Part shown: one piece after another, positions 26,107-35,480 of the stretch | Position numbering within the stretch: position 1 is the stretch's first letter | Layout: each line of letters begins with the position of its first letter | From: Candidatus Poribacteria bacterium | Lineage (GTDB): Bacteria; Poribacteria; WGA-4E; PCPOR2b | Direction of reading: 5' to 3' | NCBI GenBank assembly: GCA_028819845.1 | Contig: JAPPKS010000017.1 | Coordinates: 346,686-410,685 of the forward strand | Length of the DNA stretch: 64,000 bases | The notes under the pieces: model-generated | What the model was told of the DNA's origin: nothing | Databases searched by the model: none | Seen by the model: only the letters and a program-made list of their open reading frames with translations | Program-made: the position numbers and the translations under genes

Positions 26107-26523
26107 TTATCGCCGTTCCCAAGGGAAAGTAAGTCCGTATGAATGCATCAAGTCCACGAAATCTTCCATTGGTACTTTAACGAACTCCTTCCGTTGCTCC
26201 TCAGTAAGTCCATCAAAGAACGCGTCAACTTCGGCAGCCCAACCGCCGCCATCATAGCCGTTTTGATTCAAGGTTTCAATCATGGCGATGCGGTTGGCTT
26301 TAGAAATAGACATTTTCAGTTCAATTACGGTGATTCGTTCTTCATTCACAACAATTCGCTTCTCATTTGCGGCGACTCGCTTCTCGAGATTCGCAACTTT
26401 CTTTTCCAATTCTCTAACTTGCTCCTGGATATTATCAACATTCTTGCCGAAACTCACACGTGGTTTGTCGACTTGACAACTCAATAAACACAGGGAAATT
26501 GTGAAGACTATAAGTAACTTCAT
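26107..26523 (-). CDS. Small coiled-coil lipoprotein, unknown function
   Basis: 138 residues, not matched to a known family. Lipobox LLSC with Cys16 after a short signal sequence. Residues ~30-72 form a strict heptad coiled coil (VRELEKKVANLEKRVAANE, then KRIVVNEERITVIELK) with a look of Lpp or YbgF-type trimers. A compact C-terminal part follows (GGGWAAEVDAFFDGLTEEQ). Probably a membrane-anchored trimer in the periplasm. AGGAG precedes the ATG. It lies immediately upstream of recQ, which is odd for a periplasmic protein and probably reflects only promoter sharing. Confidence 0.75.
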   Translation of the reverse strand: MKLLIVFTISLCLLSCQVDKPRVSFGKNVDNIQEQVRELEKKVANLEKRVAANEKRIVVNEERITVIELKMSISKANRIAMIETLNQNGYDGGGWAAEVDAFFDGLTEEQRKEFVKVPMEDFVDLMHSYGLTFPWERR

Positions 26524-26679
26524 ATTACGGCTCCTAATTGTGAGATGCGATTGTTATTTCTCTGACGATGCTATGGAATCATCGGCTTACGCCTGCTCAC
26601 GGGCGTTGAATATCGATGGATGATAGAATTTTACCTCCAAATAACAGCTGTTCCATTTCCTTTTATGTTTACTTAACAC

Positions 26680-26708
26680 ATTATAACATGATTTGCCGCA
26701 AATGTCAA
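26680..26708 (-). promoter_or_regulatory. Promoter of the lipoprotein-recQ pair
   Basis: Minus strand TTGACA (26708-26703), 17 nt, TATAAT (26685-26680), an exact consensus match about 155 nt upstream of the lipoprotein. Confidence 0.8.
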
Positions 26709-26803
26709 TGCTGAAACCATGAATTCCGTTCGTAATTGAAGGAAACGATAGAGGAGGCGTTATCTGCTAGCGGGCGCTGCATTCGTTAAGCGATTCCAAA
26801 CGC

Positions 26804-26861
26804 AAAAAGCCGCACTCGGCGGACTCATTGCGCGGAAATATGCCCATCCGAATGCGGCTTT
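26804..26861 (-). terminator. Intrinsic terminator after the tRNA pair
   Basis: Minus-strand stem AAAGCCGCATTCGG / CCGAGTGCGGCTTT with a T run. It follows tRNA-Glu by about 25 nt. The rest of the gap 26524-26887 holds only the lipoprotein promoter. Confidence 0.8.
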
Positions 26862-26887
26862 GGGTATGTATATAAATTGTTTTGAGA

Positions 26888-26959
26888 TAGCGCTACGGGG
26901 AATCGAACCCCGGTTTGATGGCTGAGAACCACCCGTCCTAACCCCTAGACGATAGCGCC
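26888..26959 (-). tRNA. tRNA-Glu (anticodon CTC)
   Basis: Minus strand begins GGCGCTATCGTCTAGGGG. The anticodon stem GGTGG/CCATC encloses the loop TTCTCAG with anticodon CTC, and the T arm is CCGGGGTTCGATTCCCCG. Acceptor GGCGCTA pairs with TAGCGCT (one G-U pair). CCA is not encoded. It decodes GAG. Confidence 0.95.
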
Positions 26960-26971
26960 GTGATAAATTGG

Positions 26972-27042
26972 CTGCCGGGGAAGGACTCGAACCCTCGCGA
27001 CATGGTCCAGAGCCATGCGTCCTACCATTAGACGACCCGGCA
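26972..27042 (-). tRNA. tRNA-Gln (anticodon CTG)
   Basis: Minus strand begins TGCCGGGTCGTCTAATGG. The anticodon stem CATGG/CCATG encloses loop CTCTGGA with anticodon CTG, and the T arm is GAGGGTTCGAGTCCTTC. Acceptor TGCCGGG pairs with CCCGGCA. CCA is not encoded. It decodes CAG and is co-transcribed with tRNA-Glu. Confidence 0.95.
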
Positions 27043-27054
27043 AAGCCATGAAGA

Positions 27055-27083
27055 ATTATAACAGTAACTCAGGTTTTTGTCAA
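27055..27083 (-). promoter_or_regulatory. Promoter of the tRNA-Gln/tRNA-Glu transcript
   Basis: Minus strand TTGACA (27083-27078), 17 nt, TATAAT (27060-27055), directly after the nuoN stop and 13 nt before tRNA-Gln. Confidence 0.85.
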
Positions 27084-27086
27084 GGT

Positions 27087-28562
27087 TTAGCCCAGGATTT
27101 TTCCGAGCGATGCCTTAGACAACTGATACACTGGCGTCCAATAAAGCCCTAATATGATTGTCGGAACAACAAACACCACGAGCAATGCGCGGCTGCCTAT
27201 GGAAAAGGATACGGGGTTAGGCTCGTCTGACGAATCCAGAAACATGGCTTTAACAATTCGCACGTAGTAATACAGAGATACAACGCTGTTAAGCAAGCCA
27301 ACAATCGCCAACCAGTAGAATTCTTCGGTCAGCACCGCCTTAAAAAGCAGCCATTTACCAATAAATCCAGAAAGCGGCGGAATGCCGGTCAGAGAAAAGA
27401 GGAAAATCCCCATGGATATCGCCACTAACGGCGCACGGGTAACAAGCCCGCGGTACCCGTCGATGGTCTCACTGCCAATCCGTTCCGCGATAAGAATAAC
27501 AACGAAGAAAGCGCCCAAATTCATGAAGAGGTAAATGATGAGGTAAAAAAGAATTGCGTGAACGCCTTCGGCAGTCAGTAAGACGCCGCCCATGAGCACG
27601 TACCCGCCGTGCGCAATGCTGGAGTACGCAAGCAGGCGCTTGACATTCTGCTGTGGTAGCGCCGCCAGATTACCAACCGTCATGGTTAAGGCGGCAACGA
27701 CGGCTAACAGTAACGACCAATCAACGGACTCGATGACATTTGCTGACCCAAACCCAGAATAAAACAGGCGGATAAACAGTGCAAAACCGGCAGATTTGGA
27801 AGCAACTGACAGAAACGCCGTTATCGGAATCGGCGCCCCTTCGTACACATCGGGCGACCACATGTGAAACGGAACAGAAGCGATTTTATAACCGACGCCC
27901 GCAAGGACAAATATTATCGACACCAACACCGCTAACTGATAGTCGCCCCCGCCTGAACTGAACAACTCTGCCAGCACATTACTGACCTGCACGACATCTC
28001 CCGTGCCAGTCAAGCCAAATATCAGCGAAATACCGAACAGCATAGTTCCCGACGCGACCGCGCCGTAAATGATATACTTGAACGCGGCTTCACTCGACCG
28101 CGGGCTGTGCGTTAAAAAGCCGGCTAAAATGTATGATGCCAAGCTGACGGTTTCAATCGAGAGGTAAATCATGAGCAGATGCGTCGATGACGCCATGAGG
28201 AACATACCCAGCGTAACTGCCAGCAGCAGCGCGTAGTATTCCCCTTTTGTGCGCGGATCGAGTTCCTCGGAACCCATAGAAAACAGGATTGTGACGGCGG
28301 TCGTTATCAAGATGATGACCTTAAAGAACACCGCAAAACTATCAAGCTGAACCATCCCTAGGAATAGGGAGCGGTCCGCGGCGCCGACTAGGAGTACTGC
28401 GATGAGCGCCGCCGCAAGTCCCGCAAGTGACAGATGGGCTGCTCTTCTGCCGCCTTCCTGCCGACCGATCAGATCGTATATGATTACCCCTGCTGCAAAT
28501 GCAACTAAAATCAATTCTGGGATAAAATAACGAATGCTTTGGACGTTGTTCAATGTATCCAA
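27087..28562 (-). CDS. nuoN: NADH-quinone oxidoreductase subunit N
   Basis: Antiporter-like proton-pumping membrane subunit of complex I. About 14 transmembrane helices. Signature segments: TFLTHSPRSSEAAFKYIIYGAVASG (loop with the conserved Lys of TM7), YKIASVPFHMWSPDVYEGAP and LLAYSSIAHGGYVLMG. The start is TTG at 28562, supported by GGAGG 9 nt upstream; no ATG lies nearby. The 491-residue length is normal. It is the last gene of the nuo operon, 42 nt after nuoM; the tRNA promoter lies directly after its stop. Confidence 0.96.
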   Translation of the reverse strand: MDTLNNVQSIRYFIPELILVAFAAGVIIYDLIGRQEGGRRAAHLSLAGLAAALIAVLLVGAADRSLFLGMVQLDSFAVFFKVIILITTAVTILFSMGSEELDPRTKGEYYALLLAVTLGMFLMASSTHLLMIYLSIETVSLASYILAGFLTHSPRSSEAAFKYIIYGAVASGTMLFGISLIFGLTGTGDVVQVSNVLAELFSSGGGDYQLAVLVSIIFVLAGVGYKIASVPFHMWSPDVYEGAPIPITAFLSVASKSAGFALFIRLFYSGFGSANVIESVDWSLLLAVVAALTMTVGNLAALPQQNVKRLLAYSSIAHGGYVLMGGVLLTAEGVHAILFYLIIYLFMNLGAFFVVILIAERIGSETIDGYRGLVTRAPLVAISMGIFLFSLTGIPPLSGFIGKWLLFKAVLTEEFYWLAIVGLLNSVVSLYYYVRIVKAMFLDSSDEPNPVSFSIGSRALLVVFVVPTIILGLYWTPVYQLSKASLGKILG

Positions 28563-28604
28563 ATTTGCGTACCTCCGGCTCCGGCTGCTCTCGGCCGAAC
28601 GCCT

Positions 28605-30095
28605 CTAACCTAATGGCGCAATCAAACCCTTAACTGCCTCATTAAACATATCCATGGCAAATGACGGCCAAATGCCGAGTACAATTGTTAAAATACCGAG
28701 CGGTACCAGCGTTACGATTTCGCGGCGATTTATTTCGGGCATATCCGCGTATTTCGGATTGAGTTGTCCCAAGAAGACCCGCTGCAAGGTCCAGAGGAAA
28801 TAAGCCGCGCCAATCACAATACCGATGGTCGAAAGAATTGTCAGTTTCGGGAATTTGTCATACGCTCCCAATAAAGACAGCGCTTCGCCGACGAAACCGC
28901 TGAGTCCGGGCAATCCCAGCGACGCCATAAACGCTACGGTTGTAATGCCGGTATATATTGGCATCCGGCTTCCTAATCCGCCAAAACCGCCAATTTCACG
29001 ATGATGCGCACGGTCATAAACGACGCCTACCAATAGGAACAACATGGCGCTAATCACGCCGTGGTTGAACATCTGAAGAATTGCGCCGTTCATCCCGCTC
29101 TCGTTGCGCGCCGCAAGCCCCAAAATCACGAATCCCATGTGCGCAATACTGGAGTAAGCCACAAGTTTCTTGAAGTCCTTTTGCGCTAACGCACACAAGG
29201 ATCCATAGACAATGTTGACAAAGCCAAGTACTGCGAAGGCGTTTCCCCACCTGCCCTCGCCGTTGCAGAAGAGTTCCATGCCTTTTGGCAACATGGCAAA
29301 ATTGATAAGCACTAACCCATAGGTGCCCATCTTCAGTAGAATACCTGCAAGGATGACGCTAATTGCGGTTGGCGCTTCCACGTGTGCGTCAGGAAGCCAG
29401 GTGTGGAACGGAAAGATGGGAACCTTCACTGCAAAGCCGATGAAGAAACCTAAGAACGCCCAAATCTGAAATGTGCGGTCTGCGAGTGGATGGCCTTCCC
29501 GGCTAGCAAGGTCAATCAGCGTCGGAATATCAAAAGTGCCGCCTTTAATGTAGACAGCAATGATGGCAATCAGCATCAGCACTCCGCCGAAAAGTGTATA
29601 CAAAAAGAACTTTATCGCCGCATACTCTCGGCGGGGACCTCCCCAAATCCCAATCAGAAAATACATCGGCAGCAATGTCACTTCGAAGAAAACGTAGAAC
29701 AGAAATAGGTCTTGAGCGCAGAAGAAGCCAATCATCCCCGTCTCTAGCAGCAGGAACAGCGCCAGATAGGCTTTGACCCCCTTCTCAATATTCCGCCACG
29801 ACGCCAGGACGCAGATTGGCCCCAACAACGCCGTCAAGAGCAGCAAAGTGACGCTAATGCCGTTTATGCCGATATGATAGTGAATATCGAACGCTTTGAT
29901 CCAAACCGTGTCAAAATCAAACTGCAAGTCTGAAGCCGATCGGTCGTATTGCATAAATAGAACTACCGCCAGTAGCAGGGGAATCAGTGTAAAACCTAGC
30001 GTCACCCGTCTCGCTAACTCTTCTTGATCGCGCGGGAGGAGCAAAACCACAACCATCCCCAAGAGCGGAATAAAAATCATCAATGATAGGAACAT
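28605..30095 (-). CDS. nuoM: NADH-quinone oxidoreductase subunit M
   Basis: Antiporter-like proton-pumping subunit of complex I with ~14 transmembrane helices. The functional Glu and Lys residues lie in LFYVFFEVTLLPMYFLIGIWGG and VPIFPFHTWLPDAHVEAPTA. LVAYSSIAHMGFVILG and the GLSGFVGE loop are typical. I place the start at ATG 30095, preceded by GGAGGG at good spacing. An in-frame TTG at 30116 includes that Shine-Dalgarno sequence and is unlikely. This gives 496 residues. Confidence 0.96.
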   Translation of the reverse strand: MFLSLMIFIPLLGMVVVLLLPRDQEELARRVTLGFTLIPLLLAVVLFMQYDRSASDLQFDFDTVWIKAFDIHYHIGINGISVTLLLLTALLGPICVLASWRNIEKGVKAYLALFLLLETGMIGFFCAQDLFLFYVFFEVTLLPMYFLIGIWGGPRREYAAIKFFLYTLFGGVLMLIAIIAVYIKGGTFDIPTLIDLASREGHPLADRTFQIWAFLGFFIGFAVKVPIFPFHTWLPDAHVEAPTAISVILAGILLKMGTYGLVLINFAMLPKGMELFCNGEGRWGNAFAVLGFVNIVYGSLCALAQKDFKKLVAYSSIAHMGFVILGLAARNESGMNGAILQMFNHGVISAMLFLLVGVVYDRAHHREIGGFGGLGSRMPIYTGITTVAFMASLGLPGLSGFVGEALSLLGAYDKFPKLTILSTIGIVIGAAYFLWTLQRVFLGQLNPKYADMPEINRREIVTLVPLGILTIVLGIWPSFAMDMFNEAVKGLIAPLG

Positions 30096-30280
30096 CCAGT
30101 GAAACCCTCCTGTCAATAGCCCCGAATGTATTTATATGCTACAGTTTTATTGCTTCGTTTCCCGTGAAATTTACTTCTAATTCTGAATTGCCCGCCTTAG
30201 AATAACGCTGCCCAATCAAATGCGCTGTTTAATGCCGGCCTCTTAATTGCGGCCGTGCCGCAACGATGGCGACAGGCACG

Positions 30281-32476
30281 CTATAAACTTCGGAAAATTA
30301 AAATCAACAGCACTAACCCGCCCAAAATAATTAGTAGGTAGTTTTGAATCATCCCCGTTTGAACTCGCCTGATTCTGCCTCCCACCGACAAGGTAATTTG
30401 CGCTACCCAATTGACAAGTCCATCGACGAAGGTGTTGTCGACCCAGCCGATTAACCGGGAAAACAACTCGCGCACGGTAAATCCGATTCCGTTGACAATG
30501 CCATCAATGACGCGCAGATCGAAAAGCCCAAATAACCTAGAACTTGCGACGGTAAACGCAACAATCGCGCCGTTGTAAAATTCGTCAAAATAATATTTGT
30601 TCCAGAAAAGATTATAGATTGGGCGGAATTTGGCGGCGACAGCTTCGGCGGAAATCTTTTTCCAGTAGTAGAATAGTGCGGACAGCCCAATGCCCAAAAT
30701 CACAATTACGAACGATAAAGGTATGACGATATTGTGCGCCTTGTCATGGATTGGATTGTGATGTTCTCCTGCTGCATGGTCATCATGATGTTGGTGCGCG
30801 TCTTCGGCAGCATACGCTACTGAAAGCCCCGCTTGCGCATACAGGACGCCTTGGCTTTGACTGTCGTGTGCATGTTTTGGCGAACCAACGTGAGGTTGTT
30901 CCGGCGTTTTTACGTAGTTTTCAAAAAACCCTTTGTTGACAATTGTGTTGAAAATTGGAAAACTGAGTACCGCCAGAATTATGAGCGGAACTGTCATTAC
31001 CTTCGGCGACTCATGGACATGGTCATACATCTCTCGGTTGCGAGGTTCGCCGAAAAAGGTCATGAAAATAAGGCGGAACATGTAAAATGCCGTAATGACA
31101 GCGGCAAGTGCCGCGGTGCAAAACAAAATATAGTGGTGAACGGAGTGCCACGACATCGCTCTGTAGAGAACCTCAACCAGAATTGCATCTTTACTCCAGA
31201 ATCCCGAGAAGAGAAACGGCACACCTGAGATTGACAACGTTGCAATGAGCATGGTGACGAATGTGAGAGGCATTTTCCGCCGCAACCCGCCCATATGACG
31301 CATATCCTGCGCCGGGTCGATACCAAAACTCGCGAACGGCGCCTCGGATCCGCGCGAATGTCCATTCTCATCGTGGTGGCTGTGTGCCTGGTGGCTGGCG
31401 TGAAACGCATGGATAACGCTCCCCGATCCGAGGAACAACAGTGCTTTGAAGAATGCATGCGTAGTCAAGTGAAAGAGCCCCGCGACGTAGCTGCCCGCGC
31501 CGATTGCCAACATCATATACCCAAGTTGGCTGATGGTTGAATAAGCTAACACGCGCTTGATATCAAATCGAACGATGGCAATGGTCGCTGCTATCAACGC
31601 CGTAATGCCACCGATGTAAGCGATGACCAACGACGAATCCGGCGTTAGGAGCGGGAACATGCGCGCGGCAAGATAGACGCCGGCGGCGACCATGGTTGCA
31701 GCGTGAATTAATGCGCTGACCGGCGTGGGCCCTTCCATCGCATCCGGCAGCCATGTGTGCAGCGGCACTTGCGCGGACTTCCCAACAGCACCGCAGAAGA
31801 TAAGCACACCGGCAATAGACAGCCATGTCAAGTCCCCAGCGCCCAAATCCGATACCGCTGCGAAAATGCCATCTTCTCCATAGAGCGCCAGCGTTTGGAA
31901 TTTGGCGAACAGCATCATCATCCCGATGAACATCCCAACATCACCCACGCGGGTTGTTAAGAAGGCTTTTTTGCACGCATCCGCCGCCGATTTTTTTTCA
32001 AACCAGAATCCAATAAGCAGGTATGAACACAACCCGACTAGCTCCCAGCCAATATAGATGCCGAGCAGATTGTCCGATACCACCAAGAACAGCATCGAAA
32101 AGGAAAATAACGAAAGAAATGCGAAGAATCTAGGATAGCGCGGGTCGCCGTGCATATAACCAATCGAAAAGATGTGCACGAGGCTGCTGACAATTGTGAC
32201 AACCAGCAACATGACGGCTGTTACACTGTCAAAGTAAAACCCCATCGAAAAATCGACCGATTCGAGCGGTAGCCAGGTGAGCGTTTGGTGATCTGGATTT
32301 TCAGGGTTGGCGGTAACAAAGAGCAGCAGAGAGCAGACAAATGCAATAAGCATTGCCGCGGTTGAGATGAGATCTTGGCGGGGGGAATTGCGTCCGGCTA
32401 GCGACAGCAAGCTAAAAACCGAGAAGGCTGCGAGCGGACAAAGCAGAATTATACTAAAAAGAACAACAACCGACAT
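30281..32476 (-). CDS. nuoL: NADH-quinone oxidoreductase subunit L
   Basis: Largest antiporter-like subunit of complex I. It carries the lateral helix that runs along the membrane arm. Signatures: NLLGIYIGWELVGLCSYLLIGFW, KSAQVPLHTWLPDAMEGPTPVSALIHAATMV and LAYSTISQLGYMML. The 731-residue length is longer than usual. Extra length comes from two His-rich loops: one after VIHAFHASHQAHSHHDENG (~350) and a larger one at ~535-590 rich in HAH, HQHHDDHAAGEHH. These may bind divalent metal or be flexible; they are not part of the pump core. It follows nuoK after a 172-nt gap. Confidence 0.95.
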   Translation of the reverse strand: MSVVVLFSIILLCPLAAFSVFSLLSLAGRNSPRQDLISTAAMLIAFVCSLLLFVTANPENPDHQTLTWLPLESVDFSMGFYFDSVTAVMLLVVTIVSSLVHIFSIGYMHGDPRYPRFFAFLSLFSFSMLFLVVSDNLLGIYIGWELVGLCSYLLIGFWFEKKSAADACKKAFLTTRVGDVGMFIGMMMLFAKFQTLALYGEDGIFAAVSDLGAGDLTWLSIAGVLIFCGAVGKSAQVPLHTWLPDAMEGPTPVSALIHAATMVAAGVYLAARMFPLLTPDSSLVIAYIGGITALIAATIAIVRFDIKRVLAYSTISQLGYMMLAIGAGSYVAGLFHLTTHAFFKALLFLGSGSVIHAFHASHQAHSHHDENGHSRGSEAPFASFGIDPAQDMRHMGGLRRKMPLTFVTMLIATLSISGVPFLFSGFWSKDAILVEVLYRAMSWHSVHHYILFCTAALAAVITAFYMFRLIFMTFFGEPRNREMYDHVHESPKVMTVPLIILAVLSFPIFNTIVNKGFFENYVKTPEQPHVGSPKHAHDSQSQGVLYAQAGLSVAYAAEDAHQHHDDHAAGEHHNPIHDKAHNIVIPLSFVIVILGIGLSALFYYWKKISAEAVAAKFRPIYNLFWNKYYFDEFYNGAIVAFTVASSRLFGLFDLRVIDGIVNGIGFTVRELFSRLIGWVDNTFVDGLVNWVAQITLSVGGRIRRVQTGMIQNYLLIILGGLVLLILIFRSL

Positions 32477-32648
32477 GCCACCCTTCCTGAATGGTCAAAT
32501 ACCGCAACTATAGGTTAACGGACTGAATTTCGTAGCAAAATAACTTAGATCGCGCAGAGCAGAGCGCCCCTTACCATCACCTGCGGCAACACCACTAGCA
32601 CTGCTTTAAGACATCCAACACGCGCCGCCCGATAAAACGCGGAGACAC

Positions 32649-32960
32649 CTATCCCTTCAACGTATCAGTTTCATCCGGGCTAATCGTACTAAACTCTCTA
32701 TAAATCGCCAGGATAATCGCCAAAAACACCGCCGCTTCTGCAGCCGCCAATACAATTCCAAAAATGGAGATGATCTGTCCGCTGATGTCATCGGGGGGCG
32801 TCACAAACCGAGAAAAAGCGGCAAAATTCAGATTACAGGCGTTGAGAATCAGCTCAATCCCCATCAATATGCTAATGGCGTTGCGCCGTGTCAAAACCGC
32901 GAATATGCCAAGGCAGAATAGGGTTGTACTAATGACAAGGTATGGTGTGAGGTCATTCAT
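32649..32960 (-). CDS. nuoK: NADH-quinone oxidoreductase subunit K
   Basis: Three-helix membrane subunit of complex I (MrpC-like), 103 residues. The GIELILNACNLNFAAFSRF helix carries the conserved Glu used in proton transfer. The C-terminal AAAEAAVFLAIILAIYRE holds the second Glu. Its ATG lies 8 nt inside the nuoJ frame, so the two are coupled. Confidence 0.96.
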   Translation of the reverse strand: MNDLTPYLVISTTLFCLGIFAVLTRRNAISILMGIELILNACNLNFAAFSRFVTPPDDISGQIISIFGIVLAAAEAAVFLAIILAIYREFSTISPDETDTLKG

Positions 32961-33465
32961 CTTCGCGGACTTCCTTGCGTGAAATTAACACCGCGCCGAT
33001 TAACGCAATCAGCAGAATTACGGACGCAACCTCAAAGGGGAGCAGGAACTCACTCTGCAATATGGCTTTTCCTATCTGAGCGGTCGTTCCCTCCACAGTA
33101 CCCAGTTCTTCTTGGACGTTCCACGGGGTTCTTCTAATAACACCCAAGAGCAGCGCAAAGATTAATATGGTGACCAATCCTCCCCAGAAGAGCTGCCCGC
33201 GCTCCATCTTAAGTTTCATGTCCAAACGGCCGCTGGTCATCATCACGCCAAACAGAATGAGCACAAGGATGCCGCCGACATAGACGATGACTTGGGTTGC
33301 GGCGAGAAAATCCGCCTGCAAAAACACATAAAGCCCTGCTATGCTAAAAAGCGTTACCATCAGCGAAAAAGCGGCATGAACGATGTTGCGTACCGTCACA
33401 ACGATAACCGCAGATCCAATGGTGAGCAGGGCAAAAACATAAAAAACTAACGGTTTAAGTTCCAT
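32953..33465 (-). CDS. nuoJ: NADH-quinone oxidoreductase subunit J
   Basis: Five-helix membrane subunit of complex I, 170 residues. The third helix reads ATQVIVYVGGILVLILFGVMM, matching the pi-bulge helix with the conserved Tyr and Gly residues. The N-terminal NIVHAAFSLMVTLFSIAGLYV is the family signature. It lies between nuoI (5 nt) and nuoK (8-nt overlap). Confidence 0.95.
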   Translation of the reverse strand: MELKPLVFYVFALLTIGSAVIVVTVRNIVHAAFSLMVTLFSIAGLYVFLQADFLAATQVIVYVGGILVLILFGVMMTSGRLDMKLKMERGQLFWGGLVTILIFALLLGVIRRTPWNVQEELGTVEGTTAQIGKAILQSEFLLPFEVASVILLIALIGAVLISRKEVREDE

Positions 33466-33470
33466 AGACT

Positions 33471-34139
33471 TTAATCGGCAGCCTCAGCATCAGCAGCTTC
33501 ATCAAGCGGTTTATCGTACATCTCCGGCTTTGCAAACTTGAAGATTAAGTTGGTCCGGTCAAACGTTGAATACTCTATGCCTTCAAGTGTATCGATCATT
33601 ATCAGGCATTCTGTCGGACAGACTTCGGTGCAGAGACCGCAATACATACAGAGCGACATGTCAATGTCGAACTTGTCGAGGTAAAAAATTACCGGCTTCC
33701 GTTCGACAACACGGGCGACCTGTTCACTTGGAATTTCCACAGCCCCGCGCTCCCGCGTCTGAATCGAAACTGTCGTGTCCGCCTCAATCTTTTCGTCGCC
33801 TTCAATCATTCCGACGATTTCCGTCCTATCCTTGAGGTGGACGACGTTCATGCTGTCCCAAAGCCTTTCCCCCTTGGGCAATTTTTCGGTGGTGATGTAG
33901 ATACAGTCAACCGGGCAAATCATCTCGCATTTTTTGCAGCCGATGCAGTCCTCAATACGATTGAACAGCTGCCCTCGATAGCCTTGGGGGATATCGCGCA
34001 CGTTTTTCTTCTGCTCAAACGAATGCTCGTACGGATATTGGTGAGTCACAGAAGGTTTAAACAACTGCCTAAACGTGATTGCCATACCAATGAAAACCGA
34101 GTAAACGCCGAGGTAGATATTTGAGAAATATTGACGCAT
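33471..34139 (-). CDS. nuoI: NADH-quinone oxidoreductase subunit I (two 4Fe-4S clusters)
   Basis: Peripheral-arm ferredoxin-like subunit carrying clusters N6a and N6b that pass electrons towards NuoB. Cluster motifs: C65-C68-C71-C75 (CIGCKKCEMICPVDC) and C164-C167-C170-C174 (CMYCGLCTEVCPTEC). About 88 residues separate the two motifs, far more than the roughly 30 usual, because of an insertion at about 85-150 that contains a charged beta-like segment (RTEIVGMIEGDEKIEADTT). An acidic tail ends DEAADAEAAD. Core ligands are complete, so electron transfer should be intact. Confidence 0.94.
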   Translation of the reverse strand: MRQYFSNIYLGVYSVFIGMAITFRQLFKPSVTHQYPYEHSFEQKKNVRDIPQGYRGQLFNRIEDCIGCKKCEMICPVDCIYITTEKLPKGERLWDSMNVVHLKDRTEIVGMIEGDEKIEADTTVSIQTRERGAVEIPSEQVARVVERKPVIFYLDKFDIDMSLCMYCGLCTEVCPTECLIMIDTLEGIEYSTFDRTNLIFKFAKPEMYDKPLDEAADAEAAD

Positions 34140-34156
34140 TTTTAATCCTCCTTGCC

Positions 34157-35407
34157 CTACGCAGAACTCGCCCGGGGCGCGGGGCTTTGCGATGAACGCT
34201 TACCTAACACCAAATATGCACCGATGATTCCTAGAATGATAATCAACAAGCTAATGCCAATATGGGCTGGATTTCTGTCGTTCTGAAAAATGAGCACCCA
34301 AATCCCAATACCAAGAATGTTGAAGAATGAAATTGGGATAAGGTATTTCCAACACAGGTTCATGAGTTGATCGACGCGAAGCCGAGGCAGCGTCCATCGT
34401 ATCCACATCATGACAAAGACGAGTAACATCGTCTTGATAACAAAACCGGGTGTGCCGCCCAGAAATTCGTAGCCGGGGATTATGCCCTTCCAACCGCCGA
34501 GAAATAACGTTGCTGCAATTGCGCTCACGGCAAACATATTCGCATATTCCGCAATGAAGAACAACGCGAATCGCATGCCACTGTATTCCGTGTGAAATCC
34601 TGCTACCAGTTCGGACTCCGCCTCCGGCAAATCAAAGGGGGTTCGGTTTACCTCCGCAATCGCCGAAATAAAGAATACAAAAAAAGCGATAAAGGTGAAC
34701 GGGGTACGAAAGACGATCCAACTCAATATCCCCAAGCCGCCCTGATTCATCACAATATCCTGCATTTTCAAGCTCTCCACAAGCATCACGACCGCCAAAA
34801 TTGAAAGGCCGATTGGGATTTCATAGCTGACAATCTGCGCTGCGGAGCGCAACGCACCTAACAACGACCATTTGCTATTCGACGCCCAACCCGCCATAAT
34901 TACGCCAATCACAACGACAGAGGAGATTGCCATGATGTAAAAGATGCCGATATTCAGGTTACTCACCAAGATTGATTTGCCAAACGGGATAGCCGCAAAC
35001 ACCGCAAAAGAGCATGCAAAGATGATATACGGCGCAACGATGAAGAGAATTTTGTCGCCTTGCCGCGGAATATGGTCCTCTTTGAAAATGAGTTTAACGC
35101 CGTCTGCCAATGTCTGAAGTACGCCATGGGGCCCCACCCGCATCGGTCCGACGCGATCCTGGATATGGGCGGACACCTTCCTTTCCGCCAAGACCAAGAA
35201 CAGCGGAAGCAAAGGCACGACCGCAACGAAGATAACACATACGGCGAGCATCGCAATCAATTGCAACACAGGGTCGGGAAGTGTCGCCAGAAACGGGACG
35301 TGCGACCGCAAAAATTCCAGAACCAACTGCGACAAATTTTCACTGCCCGCTTGGGCGAAGAATTCTGGGAATGGGTTTTGAACAAACTGCTGAAAAACAG
35401 GTAACAT
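34157..35407 (-). CDS. nuoH: NADH-quinone oxidoreductase subunit H
   Basis: Membrane subunit forming the quinone chamber at the junction of the two arms, 416 residues. The key loop reads LVLAERKVSAHIQDRVGPMRVGPHGVLQTLADGVKLIFKED. A second conserved segment is ISAIAEVNRTPFDLPEAESELVAGFHTEYSGM with its acidic quinone-site residues. The N-terminal ~55 residues (PVFQQFVQNPFPEFFAQAG) are an extension over E. coli NuoH. The C-terminal tail is basic and Ser/Pro-rich. Confidence 0.96.
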   Translation of the reverse strand: MLPVFQQFVQNPFPEFFAQAGSENLSQLVLEFLRSHVPFLATLPDPVLQLIAMLAVCVIFVAVVPLLPLFLVLAERKVSAHIQDRVGPMRVGPHGVLQTLADGVKLIFKEDHIPRQGDKILFIVAPYIIFACSFAVFAAIPFGKSILVSNLNIGIFYIMAISSVVVIGVIMAGWASNSKWSLLGALRSAAQIVSYEIPIGLSILAVVMLVESLKMQDIVMNQGGLGILSWIVFRTPFTFIAFFVFFISAIAEVNRTPFDLPEAESELVAGFHTEYSGMRFALFFIAEYANMFAVSAIAATLFLGGWKGIIPGYEFLGGTPGFVIKTMLLVFVMMWIRWTLPRLRVDQLMNLCWKYLIPISFFNILGIGIWVLIFQNDRNPAHIGISLLIIILGIIGAYLVLGKRSSQSPAPRASSA

Positions 35408-35480
35408 CGGAATTTCCTATGTCGAATATTATAACGCTGCCATCACGGTATCTGAAGCAGAGATTCAGCGTTTCCAACGC

